The notes under the pieces were generated by a model. That model made no database searches and was not told where the DNA came from. It was given only the letters and a program-made list of their open reading frames with translations. Source: Ephemerocybe angulata (Eukaryota; Basidiomycota; Agaricomycetes; Agaricales; Psathyrellaceae). Taken from it: 64,000 nt of DNA. A program made the translations under genes and the position numbers. Below, in pieces: positions 41,701 to 53,477 of this stretch. Position 1 is the stretch's first letter, and every line of letters starts with the position of its first letter. The DNA lies in the NCBI GenBank assembly GCA_013368325.1, contig JAACJK010000163.1, positions 2,232,001 through 2,296,000 of the forward strand, in the 5' to 3' direction.

Positions 41701-42039
41701 TATGATGACCCTAAACGAGTCATCTCCCACACGTACGAGGTCAGTCGACCGATCAAGTATCACCTCTTGTTGTATGGCCGACTCATTTTACTCTCTTAGG
41801 TTGCGAATGTCCAAAAGATTGTCACGGCGCCTGCTCTCCTGGAGTCGACCTCGATGGTTTTCGCATTTGGACTGGACATGTTCCTAACCAGAGTCGCACC
41901 ATCGGGGACGTTTGACGTCCTCAGTGAGAACTTCAACAAAGCGCAGCTCGTCCTCACGGTCTCGGGTCTCATTGCCGCTATTATGTTTACGAGGCCGATG
42001 GTGCAGCGTAAACGTCTTCGAGAGAAGTGGTATATGTAA
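38701..42039 (+). CDS. EMC1: ER membrane protein complex subunit 1
   Basis: EMC1 is the largest lumenal subunit of the EMC, which inserts tail-anchored and multipass proteins into the ER membrane. ATG at 38701 starts a signal peptide (MRFLPLLFLIHALGCWA). Next is VGTVDWHKKLVG and a pyrroloquinoline-type beta-propeller with repeated strands (VILTATANNVLAALDAKDG; GLDIKTGVLTFERRL; VTRLDKSTGKPSW; GIDSSNGDILWSRALG). Then a central region with HGTV-like YLNPRLFIAYTVTA and the DUF1620 part with ISALAPTSTKFGI. The end has the single transmembrane helix LVLTVSGLIAAIMFTRP and a basic cytosolic tail KRLREKWYM. About ten short introns are needed, for example 38927-38981 (GTGAGG/TATAG) and one before DFPRYFSSF at about 40,198. 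All joins read through, so the gene looks intact. Confidence 0.9.
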
Positions 42040-43541
42040 CTTATTTACGCAAGCGGGCCGAACTCTCGAGTCGTCCCAGGGGGTTTCCAGGTTTTCTGGC
42101 GTATCTTTTAGATTAATGGCACTCGGATTTCGCTGGACATTTTTGCGTGTATCCCTCTACTCCGTCTTCCCAGACGTGTCGCCGCTCGCGATGCTTCTTT
42201 TTGATACACCTTTACAGCAGGACTTGATCGTACTTTGGAGTAATTCTGGCGGCTCTCCTCGATGCCTATCAGGCTGATAGTGAGAACGCGCGTTCTGGGA
42301 TCTTCGGATTGCGACCGGGAGTATTGAAGGCGAGTTACGTCTCGGAGTGTCCCTGGTGCGCTCCCTTCTCTTCCTAGTCGTACCTTATCTGATATGAGGG
42401 CGCTAAGGTGTACGGTCGACGAGTCTACCATTCCAGTAGGCTAGCCCGGATAGGCTCTGCTACCGATGGTGAGCCTGCAATCCCGTCCGTCAACAACATA
42501 TCTGTGAGTGCGAGGAGAACGCACCTCCTTTCGTTGCTTGCTGTACAGCAAGAGTGCGGCATACTAATACCGATCAGTTAAGATTCAAGATGTGCTCACC
42601 AAATTTTCGAGTATGCTGTTACTGAAAGCCTGTGAGATTGCTGTATTCCACGGTAAGTTAACTAAGCTAACGTTTCCTATTACCAGGCTTTGCTAGATCT
42701 CAACTGTGAAACGGAAATACGCAGCACTGGATTGGCCAAGTTTAAAGTGCTGATGTGTAGATGGCACCCCGAGGCGGATTAAGGGACGGGGAGGCCAACC
42801 CGGTGTGTCATTGAGGTTCCTCATGCCAAAAGAGAGCATGTGGATTATCTCGTCTATCGTAACTCCAGGAAAAGTATGCAGGGAAAGCCGTCTGGATTGG
42901 AGTACCCCGTTAACTTGCAACGGCGCTTTAGGTTGTGGTTGTCCCTACCGCACCCCAAATTGCCCGTTCACATATTGATGCCCCTTTCTCTGGTGACAGG
43001 ACGGATGCTCTGTGCTGCAGCATCACCGGCATCTGTGCTGACCATGAATGTGATGGCGCTTAATGCAGAGACGGGAAGCGCCCGAAATCTTCAGAGTTAA
43101 ACATCACTTGAAGCTTTCAACTTAGCATCGAGCATGTCCACACGAGCAGAGGACCTTGCACAGCACGTCTCTTGGACACTTTGAACATTTTACGGTACCT
43201 TCTGGCTTCACATTGTCCGGACTCTAGAAGAGTGACATGCCAGTGTGCGACATATTTGGTACGTATCTTTTCCTTCGCTTCATGCATTATTCTCATACTC
43301 AATTCAAGGTGATCCCAGGCCATCGTGTAGCAATAACGTAGCTCGCATCGTTATGAGCGAAGATAATGCGGGATCGAAATGAGGAGAACGACGTGCTACC
43401 CTAACCAAGAGATTGGAAGGCAGGCTAGTATCGTAATACGCGTGCTTCAGCGCTGGTCCGTAGCCAAAGCATTGAAGTCTAACTTCCCACTTCAATGCTA
43501 GAGCTTGACCCAAAGCAGTGGCAAGGCAAGCCAGGGAGGCG
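42040..43541. other. Long intergenic region, no gene seen
   Basis: About 1.5 kb between EMC1 and the first peroxidase. Open frames on both strands are short, unspliced and without motifs. The last part should hold the peroxidase promoter. I see no clear transposon ends here. Confidence 0.45.
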
Positions 43542-43549
43542 TATAAAAG
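43542..43549 (+). promoter_or_regulatory. TATA box of peroxidase 1
   Basis: TATAAAAG lies 99 bp upstream of the ATG at 43641, a usual spacing for a highly inducible fungal gene with a 60-70 nt leader. Confidence 0.65.
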
Positions 43550-43640
43550 CTGGCAGAATCGCCAATGAAAAACCAAACCTCCCTCTCCAGCTTCTAAACC
43601 ATAACTACCAGTCCTCTATCCTCTTCTGAAATTTTACAGC

Positions 43641-45439
43641 ATGCGTCTCCTCCCTAGCTTTGTCCTGGTAGCCATGCTAGGGCTCGTTGCGAGTACTCCT
43701 GCTCCCCAGGGGGGAAGCACTGGTAACCCCGCGTGTAGCGTCTGGCTTGACGTCCGCGACGATATGCAATCTGGCTTGTACGCTCATATTCATTTTAATC
43801 GGACAATGCTATAAGCTAACATGAAATCCAGATTCAACGGAGCGAAGTGCGGTAAGTTGTATTTTATTTGCGCCTCTAGTATACCTGGGCTCAATATGTT
43901 CACTCAGAGAACGGCGTTCATAAGGCCCTTCGTGTACGTCTTCGCACTCTGTTCTGAGCGAGCTTCAGTCTAACAACCGGTTCATTAGCTCGCTTTCCAC
44001 GACTCGATTGGCTTTTCTCAGTCTTTGACCGCTTCAGGCCAATTCGGGTGAGATTCTTCCCTTGTTCCTCATTCTCTAGTCGATACTGACTCGTCGAAAG
44101 TGGCGGTGGATCTGGTCAGGCCTTCATATTAACCGCTAAATTCCATATGCACTGCTGACTGTACAGCGTTTTAAAGATGGTTCGATCATCGAACATTCCG
44201 CGATTGAGCTTACCTTCGGTGAGTGTATAATCTAGAATTGGGCTCCCTGCCTTAGTAGTAGGACGCCCTCTAATATTTGACTTATCAGGGCCCAACGGAC
44301 ACCTGGAAGGTATCGTTGAACCTTTGAGGGCCCTCGCAATCAAGCATGGTGTTTCATTCGCCGATATGTACGCCTACCCGAATTTAAACCCGTTATTAAA
44401 CATCTAACGTCGCACTGTAACGTGTAGCATTCAGTTCGCTGCGGCGGTCGGCGTCGCCAATTGCCGCGGTGCTCCCAGGCTTGAATTTATGGCGGGCCGT
44501 TCCAATAGTTCTCAAGTGTCCCCACCTCGCTTGGTTCCAGGTCCCGGCAATAGCGTCGACCAGATTCTCTCGCGCATGGCTGATGCTGGCTTCTCGGCGG
44601 ACGAAACTGTGGACCTCTTGGCTTCTCATTCTATCGCTGCTCAAGAAGGCTTGAACGCTGCTGTTGCGGTAGGTTGGACTTGCAAAATACGCCATGCTCT
44701 CACTTACAGTCATTTCAGGGATCTCCGTTCGATTCGACGCCCGATGTGTTTGATACTCAGTTCTATGTTGAGGTTTGTGATTGCTCGCTACACAGTGTCT
44801 GGCGTGATCTTGACGATTTATCTGGGTAGACCCTCCTCAAGGGTATCTTGAACACGGGCCCGACCACTGGCTTTGCTGAGAAGCTTTCCCCGCTTCCTGG
44901 AGAGTTCCGCATGCAGTCGGACTTCGCGATTGCTCGTGATCCAAGGTAAATATCTTCACTCGTTCTATCATCTCATACTCACAGGGAACATTCTCGCAGG
45001 ACTGCATGCAGATGGCAAGCACTGACCAGTAAGTGTACCGGCTAAAGCCGCGCTAGTAGTGCATACTGAAAATATGGTATCACAGACGACCCGGTTCTCA
45101 TGTCCCAAGCATTCCGCGCTGCCATGGTCAGGCTCTCTACTCTGGGAAATGACAGGAGCACTTTGCAAGACTGCTCTGATGTTATCCCCATCCCGAACAG
45201 TAACCCAACCCCCCCTACACTCCCCGGAGGTAAAACAGAAGCGGACATCGAGGCTTCGGTGGGTGTCTGACCTGCTTCACCTACATGTTGCTGTCCTGAC
45301 ATCTCGCCGACAGTGCCCCGACACGCCTTTCCCAGTCCTCCCCATCGCTCCGGGCATTGCGCCGTCCATTCCTCCTGTGGTAAGTCAAGACTTCCAAAGC
45401 GAGCTGATCGTTACTGACCAGTTTGTCAAGGCTGTCTAA
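43641..45439 (+). CDS. Secreted class II heme peroxidase, CIP-like generic peroxidase (copy 1)
   Basis: This is a secreted fungal peroxidase that oxidises phenols with H2O2. It starts with a signal peptide ([18 protein letters not shown]). The distal site is [12 protein letters not shown] (Arg and His), the proximal His is in [13 protein letters not shown], and there are calcium-site residues around [10 protein letters not shown]. It closely resembles Coprinopsis peroxidase CIP (IGFSxxLTAx[33 protein letters not shown]). Mn-binding acids are absent: ENGVHK stands where MnP/VP have EEVHE, and Gln follows AA in place of the third Asp. Asp replaces the surface Trp of LiP/VP before LLASHS. Only six Cys remain rather than eight; the pair missing corresponds to Cys3-Cys15. 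There are about 13 introns and micro-exons (20 bp for FNGAKC). The last exon codes only Ala-Val-stop. Confidence 0.85.
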
Positions 45440-46557
45440 TATTGAGCCCGTTCCAGATGCTACTTCCCCTGAATGGTCAACTGTTTCGAGAACAGAATAC
45501 CATTGTAGAAACTGTGGAGCTGTGCCGTAGCATCGACTTTCTCGTATTCTACGTAGTATTACACAAACTTGGTAGTACTTCTCACAATTATATGAGTACC
45601 TTACTTGTTGATCTCGAGCGCTCAAGCGTTGCAACGCACTCGGGTCTGGAGGAGCGCAGCCTAAATGCTGTAAGACTGTGTCACATAACGAAAGAACTGA
45701 CGGATGTGCATCTGACGAACTGTCCACACACGGTTCTTATTTCAAAGGGGCTGGACGACCAGGTTTGTCGGCCAATGGCGATCTCCATATAATCAAGCTG
45801 TACGCTCGTTGTCTCCAAAGAAGGAAATATTCCCAACAACTGTGTATCCTCAGTCTGAGAATGACAACCCGGAGCGGGAAGCGGTCAGGTAATGCTTGAC
45901 TTCAAGTTTGATCATCTCGCCAACGAGAGTTCGTGTTCGTAGCACACCCTACTGCGACCATACAACTGGTATGCCTCAGCTGCTCAGGTGCACATGTGAC
46001 CGCTATTCAGTCCCGTTCCCGATCATCCTGGTGATGGGCGCTAATTACACAAGGTCAGTAAGCGCCGGTCGTGTATCAAACGCCAGTGCCCAGTAAGGCG
46101 ACAAAAGGCACTCTGGGGCTATTCTTGTACTGGATGCTGGTCAAACGTGCTTGTGTGCTCCTTTGGTAAACATGAGTAAAAGGAAACACGGGTCAAATGA
46201 AGCATCGGAATAACGTACTTACTGGTGGTGATACAGATGAACGCTGCGGGCTTGTACGTTCTCGGGCGATCAGCTCCGCCAACTTTTGACTCGATATCTC
46301 CACCTCAAAGTCCAATGATGGTGGGGGGACACGAATGACCTCGGCGAAACGAGCCCCGTAAGGTGCTGTACGTACCGTTTCTAGCATACTGACAGGACGG
46401 CGAAACAATGGCATTCGGCTGAGGCCCGCCGTGAGTTGCAACTCGCAGGAGGGCTTACAGTTTGACTATAATCTATTCCGTAATAGCCGCATGGTACGGT
46501 TTAGCGCACTATCTCTTGACCAGCACCCAGAAGACTGGAAAGGTCTCAAGTAGGCCA
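45440..46557. other. Intergenic region between the two peroxidase genes
   Basis: About 1.1 kb, without supported coding sequence. Short open frames on both strands show no motif or splice structure. It includes the upstream control region of peroxidase 2. Confidence 0.45.
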
Positions 46558-46566
46558 GTATAAATA
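46558..46566 (+). promoter_or_regulatory. TATA box of peroxidase 2
   Basis: GTATAAATA lies about 105 bp upstream of the ATG at 46666, the same spacing as in peroxidase 1, so the paralogues share core promoter layout. Confidence 0.6.
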
Positions 46567-46665
46567 CCCTCAGCTCATAGGAGTGAACGCCATCCCAGCT
46601 CCAGAACACACAAGTTCTCCCTCTCTTGACATATCTCACTCATCAACTCTCTATACCTCTGAAAA

Positions 46666-48420
46666 ATGCGTGCAGCCGCGTTGGTCTCTCTTATCTCTGC
46701 GTCGCTTGTATTGGCGGGCCCAGCACCCCACATGGTGAAGCGCGCTACTTGCCCTCAAGGCCAGACTGTCGAGGACGCGAAGGTAAAAAGAGTCCAACGT
46801 TGACACTACATATATCTTTGCTAACCGTCCATGTTTTACCAGTGCTGTGTCTGGTTTGATGTTCTTTCCGATATTCAAACGAATATGTAGGTCGCCGTCG
46901 CCAACCCATTTCACCGAGATTGGGAACTTAACTGACTCCAAAAATTTCAGCTTCAACAATGGAAAATGTGGTGGGTTCTAAACGCTTTAGAGCCAAATTT
47001 GAAGTGTCTGACTAGTCTCTTTGTACAGAGAATGGTGTCCACAAGGTAACTAGAGCCCCAAGTATTACCCGCGGCTAGAATACTGATGATCCCGCTGTAC
47101 TAGTCCCTGCGACTGGCATTCCACGATGCTATCGGATTTTCTCCATCTCTTGAAGCCGGAGGATCATTTGGGTATGTGTTCATCGGTCCTATGAAATGGT
47201 GTTCAACTACTAAGGGAACGCTCTATTTTTTCTAGTGGTGGAGGCGCAGGTAAATTCTACTAATATTCATCTAACTATACGGTGGCTTTGCTAACTTGAT
47301 GCCCTGCGAAAAAGATGGCTCGCTCATCGAGCATTCTGATGTCGAGCTCCTATTCGGTACGTATTCACATCTACTTATACCTACAAAGCCGAAACATCAT
47401 CTCATTGTGTGCCTCCACAGCGGCGAACGGGGGTCTTGGCCCCACCGTCGAAGCCCAGCGCACCGCTGCGTTGACCCATAATGTTCCTTTCGGGGACATC
47501 GTCCAGTTCGCCGCTGCTGTCGGTGTCTCCAACTGCGCTGGCGCACCCAGACTCGAATTTATGGCTGGAAGGCCAACTACTTCGCAGGCCTCCCCTGCGG
47601 GGCTCGTTCCTGGACCTGGAGACACCGTTGACAGGATCTTGGAGCGTATGGCGGACGCTGGCTTTAGCGCTGATGAGACCGTCGATCTCCTCGCCTCCCA
47701 CTCCATTGCCGCCCAACAAGGGCTTAACACGGGTATCGCGGTGCGCATATCACAATCGATGGCTTCGTACCGAAGTACTGACTGACATGCAGGGTTCTCC
47801 TCTTGACTCCACCCCGGACGTCTTCGACTCTCAATTCTACATCGAGACTTTGCTCAAGGGTGTTTTGAACCCTGGCCCAACTACCGGCTTTGCTGAAGTT
47901 CTCTCGCCTATCCCTGGAGAGTTCCGTATGCAATCTGACTTTGCCATTGCTCGCGATCCAAGGTACAATAACCCATCACACATTACTATACATGCGACTT
48001 ACGATCCTCCTCCTACTAGGACCTCCTGCCGCTGGCAAGCGCTCGGTGCTGACCACGCACTTATGTCGTCTGCCTTCCGTGCTGCGATGGTTAAACTGGC
48101 TACCCTCGGGAACAACCGCAGCACCCTCGTCGACTGCTCCTCTGTCATCCCTACCCCAGCTTCGGCCCCTGCTCCCCCCACTATTCCTGGGGGAAAGACT
48201 TTGGATGATATTGAAGGATCGGTAAGTCATTTCATACTCTGGAGTTTGGTCCCTAGGCCTTGTCTAATTCAACTCTTAGTGTGCTGCGACTCCTTTCCCT
48301 TCGCTGCCAATTGCGCCTGGTAAGTCGAGTTCTTGAATTCTTTCAATTTGTACATCGCAGAAATTATACTGATGCCATTTCGCAGGGCCTACCCCGACTG
48401 TCCCAGCCGTCGCCGTCTAA
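46666..48420 (+). CDS. Secreted class II heme peroxidase, CIP-like generic peroxidase (copy 2)
   Basis: This is the tandem paralogue of the gene at 43641, same strand. The signal peptide [18 protein letters not shown] is followed by PAPHMVKR, a Kex2-type propeptide site, then ATCPQGQ. The distal motif is [29 protein letters not shown] and the proximal motif [13 protein letters not shown]. All eight class II cysteines are present (TCPQG, CCVWFD, KCENG, NCAGAP, SCRWQ, DCSSV, SCAATP). As in copy 1, the Mn site is absent (ENGVHK) and Asp occupies the LiP/VP Trp position, so it is a generic, low-potential peroxidase. There are many short introns; the micro-exons FNNGKC (20 bp) and ENGVHK (17 bp) match copy 1 except that one intron is shifted by three codons. 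It ends VPAVAV with TAA at 48418. Confidence 0.88.
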
Positions 48421-48576
48421 TATCTGACCACACGGAATGCTCCTTGCGAGATACACGATACCTTTACACTATAGATTTATGACTCTGGGTTTCATTCTTT
48501 AAACGGGGTTGACGGTCGTGTTTAGCCATAGAAATACATGGAGCCTTTACATCTGCGTTGATTGTGCATGTCCGCT

Positions 48577-48948
48577 TCAAGCCATCCCGAGGACGTTCTT
48601 CTCGAAGACGGTGGTCAGCTTGCCGGTGCTGCTGTTCTCGATCTGTTGCGAAAAAGAAAGATGTCGATTAGCCAGACAGTCGGGGCACACGGGGTTATAT
48701 AGAAAGCATGCAAACCAACTTCATATCGAGGGTGCTCTTGGCTAGCCTGAACGTTACGGTCGGCCTGCCTCCCGGGCTCGGTCAAGACGTCTTTGATTGT
48801 TCCAGTGGATTCGGAAGTGTGAGAGTCGGGTCCTGGATGGAAAACAGTTAGTCGTTCCAAAGCTAGGGAGGTCCATATATTTTGAGCCTGACGTACCACC
48901 GATGGGTTTGTATCGGACGGATTCGCCCTCCTTGAACTGAGGTGCCAT
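48577..48948 (-). CDS. Small HVA1/Tudor-like protein
   Basis: Three exons on - give about 75 residues: MAPQFKEGESVRYKPIGG, then SHTSESTGTIKDVLTEPG and HPRYE, then IENSSTGKLTTVFEKNVLGMA. Introns have GTACGT/TCCAG and GTTGGT/AACAG borders. The pattern GxxVxYxPIGG..TG.I.xVLTE.....PRYEIEN..TGK...YxE.NI fits the HVA1-family TUDOR domain (DUF2945), named for a hypervirulence-associated protein in Cryptococcus. The molecular role is unclear. ATG at 48948; the stop TGA is at 48577. The last exon boundary uses a GTTGGT donor, which is less common. It is divergent from the MICOS gene, 744 bp apart. Confidence 0.75.
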
Positions 48949-49220
48949 GTTGCTAGGATAGTAGTGTGTCGGGGAGTTGTTTGGAGGCTTTTCAAGGAGG
49001 AGGTTCAACTTGTTTAAGAGGGAGAAAATGTTTGGGGCTTAGATAGTCTCAAAGGAATCGATCCGTTCTGACACTCTTCTGATGCTTGTGGTTACGTCGG
49101 TATTGCCAGTCCAAGACGAAACTCAAACAAAACGCAGGCGAGACTGATTGTCATCGGAAGAGGAGATCGATCGACAGGCCCACATCGCATCCTCACTAGG
49201 CAATCATCAGGGGCCGCGAG

Positions 49221-49276
49221 TCGCAAATATCCTGCCATTGGTCGCGGGCCGGCGACCAATGGCAGGATATTTGCGA
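49221..49276. repeat. Perfect 25-bp inverted repeat with 6-bp spacer
   Basis: The left arm 49221-49245 starts TCGCAAATATCC and the right arm 49252-49276 is its exact reverse complement; the spacer is GGGCCG. Each arm contains CCAAT in one orientation. It lies midway in the divergent intergenic region between the HVA1-like and MICOS genes. Confidence 0.9.
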
Positions 49277-49692
49277 CAGAGGTAAAGTCCAAAGTACAGC
49301 ATCCCAGCACAGCCCAGCACCCACTCATTCCAGGCTCACGTCATGTGGTGGAAAGGTCCTAAGTAGTCGCATAGCTTGGGGCGCCTTCAAGCGGGTTTCG
49401 TGTCGAACATCAGATGCCAACTCATATGTCGCCGTGTTCAATCCCAATTCATATTGAACGTGGCCTGAGAAGTGACGCCTCCAGGATAGTTTTGGCACTC
49501 GTAAATCAAGGCAAGAAATGCAGCTCGACAAGCACAGAGAGACCGTGACAGTGGTGGTTCTTGGGGGTTTGGATTCGTCTGACCCACGCGTCTGTTTGAT
49601 CTGAAGGCCTCGACCAAACAAAGCTCCCCGTCTGATTCCGTCACAGCGTCAAGCCAAGCAACCCTTTTCTTCCTCGCCCAGTGCCCACGGCA

Positions 49693-50845
49693 ATGTATCG
49701 AGCAGCCTCCCGAGTGGTACGTCGCCCAACCCTCCCCCTCACCCCTTCAGCTAAATACGAAAAATCAGCCTAGGAGGGCGGTGCTCGCCGCAGCCTCCTC
49801 CGGTCTCGTCCTCACGTCGTTGGAGAACAGGGATAAAGTGAGTTCAACGCGTCGTTTCTAAATGAACCCTCTAACAGCCCCTGGACGTCGTTGTAGCTCT
49901 CGATTTACCCGCGGGCGGACCCGGATGTTCTGCTTGTTGAGACTACGTCGCCGTTAGAGGAGCAAATTGGGGCCGTGCGCAGGCAGGTGCAGGGCGTGTA
50001 CGCGGACGGATATTCTTACGTCCAGGGTTGGATTTCGAAGTGGATCGGAATCGAACACGCAGTTGAAAGTGCGTAGCCGCTTTCTCTACTCAAGCGCTAT
50101 GCTAAACCGAAACCAAACACCCACAGACCGCGTCAAGTCCATCATCTCGCCGCACGAATCCCTCACCCCAGGCCTGCTCTACGTAGGCATCGCAACCCTC
50201 ACAGGCTCCATCCTCACCCGCACCCGCGCCCTCCCCACGCGCATCCTCCTCCCCCCGCTCTTCCTCGTCTTCTCCGCACGCCACTTCCTACCTAACACCA
50301 CAGCCAACCTCTCCTCCTACCTAGGAAACTTGGAGGAGGTGTACGCGCCGAGCCTCGCGGAAAAGCACGAGGTGGCGAAGGCGCATAGTCAGATGGCGTG
50401 GGAGAGGGTTAAGGAAAAGACGGTGGATGTGAGGAGGAAGGTGGATGAGGGCGCGGTGGGGTGGGTGGAGAAGGTGCAGGGCGCGACGGGGTTGAAGATT
50501 AAGGAGACGCTGGGGCTGGGGCAGCCGCAGCCCGCTGTCGTACAGAAGGTGGAGGCTAAGGCCCCGGGGTGGGCGGAGCGCGCTAAGTGGAAGGTTGAGC
50601 AGAAGGTGGTTGAGGCTGAGCGGGAGGCGGTGGAGGTTGAAAGGAAGGTCGCGGAGGCGCTGAAGATTGCTGAGAAGAAGGTGGAGGAGGCGGTGAAGAG
50701 TGTGCCGGAGGCGGCGGCGGCGGATGTGGCGCAGGAGGTTCCGGAGGAGGTTGTGGTTGTGCAGGCGCCTGCGGTTGTTGTGGTTGAGCCTACCGTGGAG
50801 AAGAAGGAGGAAAAGAAGGAGGAAGAGCATAAGCACTTGGTGTAG
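49693..50845 (+). CDS. MICOS complex subunit, ApoO family (Mic26/Mic27)
   Basis: This is an inner mitochondrial membrane protein that helps form cristae junctions. Exons: 49693-49716, about 49770-49838, about 49898-50068 and about 50127-50845. The short first exon encodes MYRAASRV. An Arg-rich N-terminus (RAASRVPRRAVLAAASSG) looks like a presequence or first helix. The ApoO-type core follows: LSIYPRADPDVLLVE, then LTPGLLYVGIATLTGSILTR and a second hydrophobic segment, ILLPPLFLVFSARHFLP. The C-terminal half is a long charged, Ala/Val/Glu-rich coiled region ending KKEEEHKHLV, longer than in yeast Mic26/Mic27. GC-rich codons (GTG, GAG) dominate the tail. I cannot decide between Mic26 and Mic27 by eye. 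Confidence 0.8.
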
Positions 50846-51689
50846 AGGCTCTTCGGTTTTAGACGCTTTGTTAGACTTTCGATTTCACAGGGCCTTTTCG
50901 GTCCGCGGACTATGATACGTTTCTGGTGGCGAAAACTGGTATTCGCGTTCTTGCGAATGACCTTCACTTCTTTGGCAAAGTATATACCAGGTGATCTCCA
51001 ATTAGCGACACGAGTATCCCTTTCCACCCGGCGTCGGCCTCGTGAGAAGACGCGGTGGAGCGTACTGTCCCCGCTGCTACGGGTGAAGCCCCGTCATATA
51101 GTGTAAAACTCAGTTGCTTTGTGCCTTTGATGAACTTCTGTGGTCTTGGGCGCTTGCGCTTTGATGAACGCGGTCACGCGCGTCACTGCCCAGTGTTACA
51201 TATTCAATTGTGAACGCTCGCCCACTAGGCTCAACGTGAGTGAATTCCAACGGGCGCGGCGAGTTATTCCGGATCCTTTCCTTCAATCGCCAAGGCAGGG
51301 GTTTCAAGAGCGCGCTCGCCGTCGAACGGTAGAGAGCTGGGAGCGCCGGCGGACCCGCTGCCTAGACTGTGCGTCGGGGTTCACGCGTTCACGGAGCGGC
51401 GCGAAGCAGAAGGTTGTGCATTCCGATTGGATCCAGAGTCTACCTGTCTCTCTTTGCTGGTGCGTCGTTTAGGTTGGCGAGGAACGCTGGAAAATAGAGT
51501 ATTAGAGTTTGCTCGGGACTACCCGCATTGTGATGCCTTCAACAAGTTCGGTTGCATTTATATTCAAGGAAGGTGACGGGAGAAAAGCCCGGCCATTTCT
51601 TTCTTGACTCTAACCATATCGTCTGACAACCGGCGACTGACGAAGCACGAAGAGAGTGCGCGGGCGACATCGAGTGTCCGCGAAGAAGG
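50846..51689. other. Intergenic, no gene seen
   Basis: About 840 bp between the MICOS gene and a DUF6534 gene on the same strand. Short open frames only. No tRNA or repeat was found by eye. Confidence 0.45.
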
Positions 51690-53477
51690 ATGACAACGGA
51701 CGGTGAGACCAATGCGGCTTGGTTGTGAGTGCTCTTCTCCTCCCGGCTTCTGTACCAGTCTATCTAATCCACTGGAGTGGTTTTAGTGCTGGTCCCTTGG
51801 TGCGTCTCTTCGTCTCAGTGTTGCATCGTAATCCCGACTTGGCCTCAGCTTCTAGGATGTCTCTTTTCGTACTTTCTCTACGGTGTATCGTTCAGCCAGA
51901 CTGGTGCGTCCTATTCTGAAAGTCAAGTCATGAGCGAAGGAGGACTTCGAGCATTGAATGGATACTTTGCAGTGCACTACTTCCAAACCACTCCGCTTTC
52001 TAGACGTTTTGCATACAAAATCGCTCTCGGTACGGCGCTTGCTTGCGATTCTTCGTACAACCAACCTACTTCCCTTCCCCAGAAAATGGAATTTAACCTT
52101 TTCCCCGTAGTTATCGCCGTCTCCCTCTTCGAGCTTGCCCATGTCATAATCATGACATGCACCCTCGTTCACATCCTCGCTATCTCGATTCCGAAAGGGG
52201 ACCTCAGTTTCAGGTCCCCACCGATCTCGTTGGGTACCGCTCCTTTGATCACCTCCGGTAAGTAGTACTCCTTGAGATTGCCAAATTATAAGCTGCGCGG
52301 TGTATGACCTAACCCCTCCTGCATAGTTAACGTTTTGGTACAGGGCCAATTTGCACTGTTAGTCGTCCCATGACTAGACTCTGTCGGTGGTTCTTGACAC
52401 GACTCGGACCTTGCAGGCGAATCCGCAAATTTTCAGGATATTCATTCATAGGGACCGCAATTGCGCTGTTAATCTTCATTGTATGTCCCTTCGGTTTCTG
52501 TTCCCGGACGATTGCCAAGAAGTCATGCTGACGAACGGCCGTGCAGATGGGAGTCATCCAGCTCACTGCAAGCATCACGATAGCCTACGTGGTACATCTC
52601 ACCATGCGATCTCGACGGCCACTCAATTTCTGACACGTACCCTCAGACCGGAAGGATAAATAGGCAACTGACACGTCTCCCCCTAAACCGTACCCAAGCG
52701 CTTGCACGAATGGTATGGTTCGTCCACAACGTCGCGGCCGATGTTATAATAACGTGCAGCTTGGTATTTCTGGTACGCCTGTCCCGTTTTTATCTTTACC
52801 GGCTCCGCTTTCGATACTGATCCTCGCTTATACATATAGTATCTGAAATTTAGGAAGAATACTGAACGGAGATCCTCAAGAAGCTGGCTGAACACCCTTA
52901 TTCTGCACACCATCGAGAATGGGGCAGTTACTTGTCTCTTTGCCGCCATCCACATGATATTCTACTTCGCCATGCCACAGAACTTGATTTATCTAGGATT
53001 GCAAGTTATTCCTTTTCTTGCACAAATTTATCTTTGCTGACTGGCACGGTGATCGCTCGCAGTGCTTATTTCGGCGCTCCATTGTAAGTATGCGTCCAAG
53101 ATTTGTACGCTCGAAACTCGCTCCCTAACTCAGCCTCCTTCTGTAACAGGTCCTCCAATGTCCTTCTTGCATCTTTAAATGCGAGCAGGCGGATTCAAAT
53201 AGAAGCTGGGACCGACATCGATTTCTCCTCCACCATCTCTTCTACGGAAAAGGGCCAGGCCGGGGCCACAGTGCCTCATAGCAGCACGGTTGCGAGGCGG
53301 AGACATAGTCTCTCGGGTGCGATCCAGAATGCAAGATTTGCAGCTGGTACGCGCACTGGTGATTTCGAACTGACGACCCTTGACTCCTCGATGATGCATC
53401 GCTCGAGAAGCGGCGTCGCGGGGGTCGAGCAGACCGTGGAGGGTAATTGGAGCGTTGGGGGTCGTAATAAGAGTTAG
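51690..53477 (+). CDS. DUF6534-type seven-helix membrane protein
   Basis: This is a multi-pass membrane protein of the large Agaricomycete family that ends in DUF6534. Function is unknown; it is often found in expanded sets. ATG at 51690 (MTTDGETNAAWL). Small exons encode LLGCLFSYFLYGVSFSQT, HYFQTTPLSRRFAYKIAL, then FPVVIAVSLFELAHVIIM and later helices through about 53,040 (FAAIHMIFYFAMPQNLIYLG). The DUF6534 hallmark near the end is the SNVLLASLNASRRIQ segment, followed by a Ser-rich cytosolic tail with VARRRHSLSGAIQN and stop at 53477. At least seven introns are needed, so I am confident of the family and the ends but not of each middle splice site. The middle (52,260-52,900) contains several short exons. 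Confidence 0.7.

Noticed and set aside
50321..51027. Long open frames on - across the MICOS gene
   Set aside because: They are Leu/Arg/His- or Ser/Thr-rich antisense of a GC-biased coiled-coil tail. The + frame has a clear family match and splicing.
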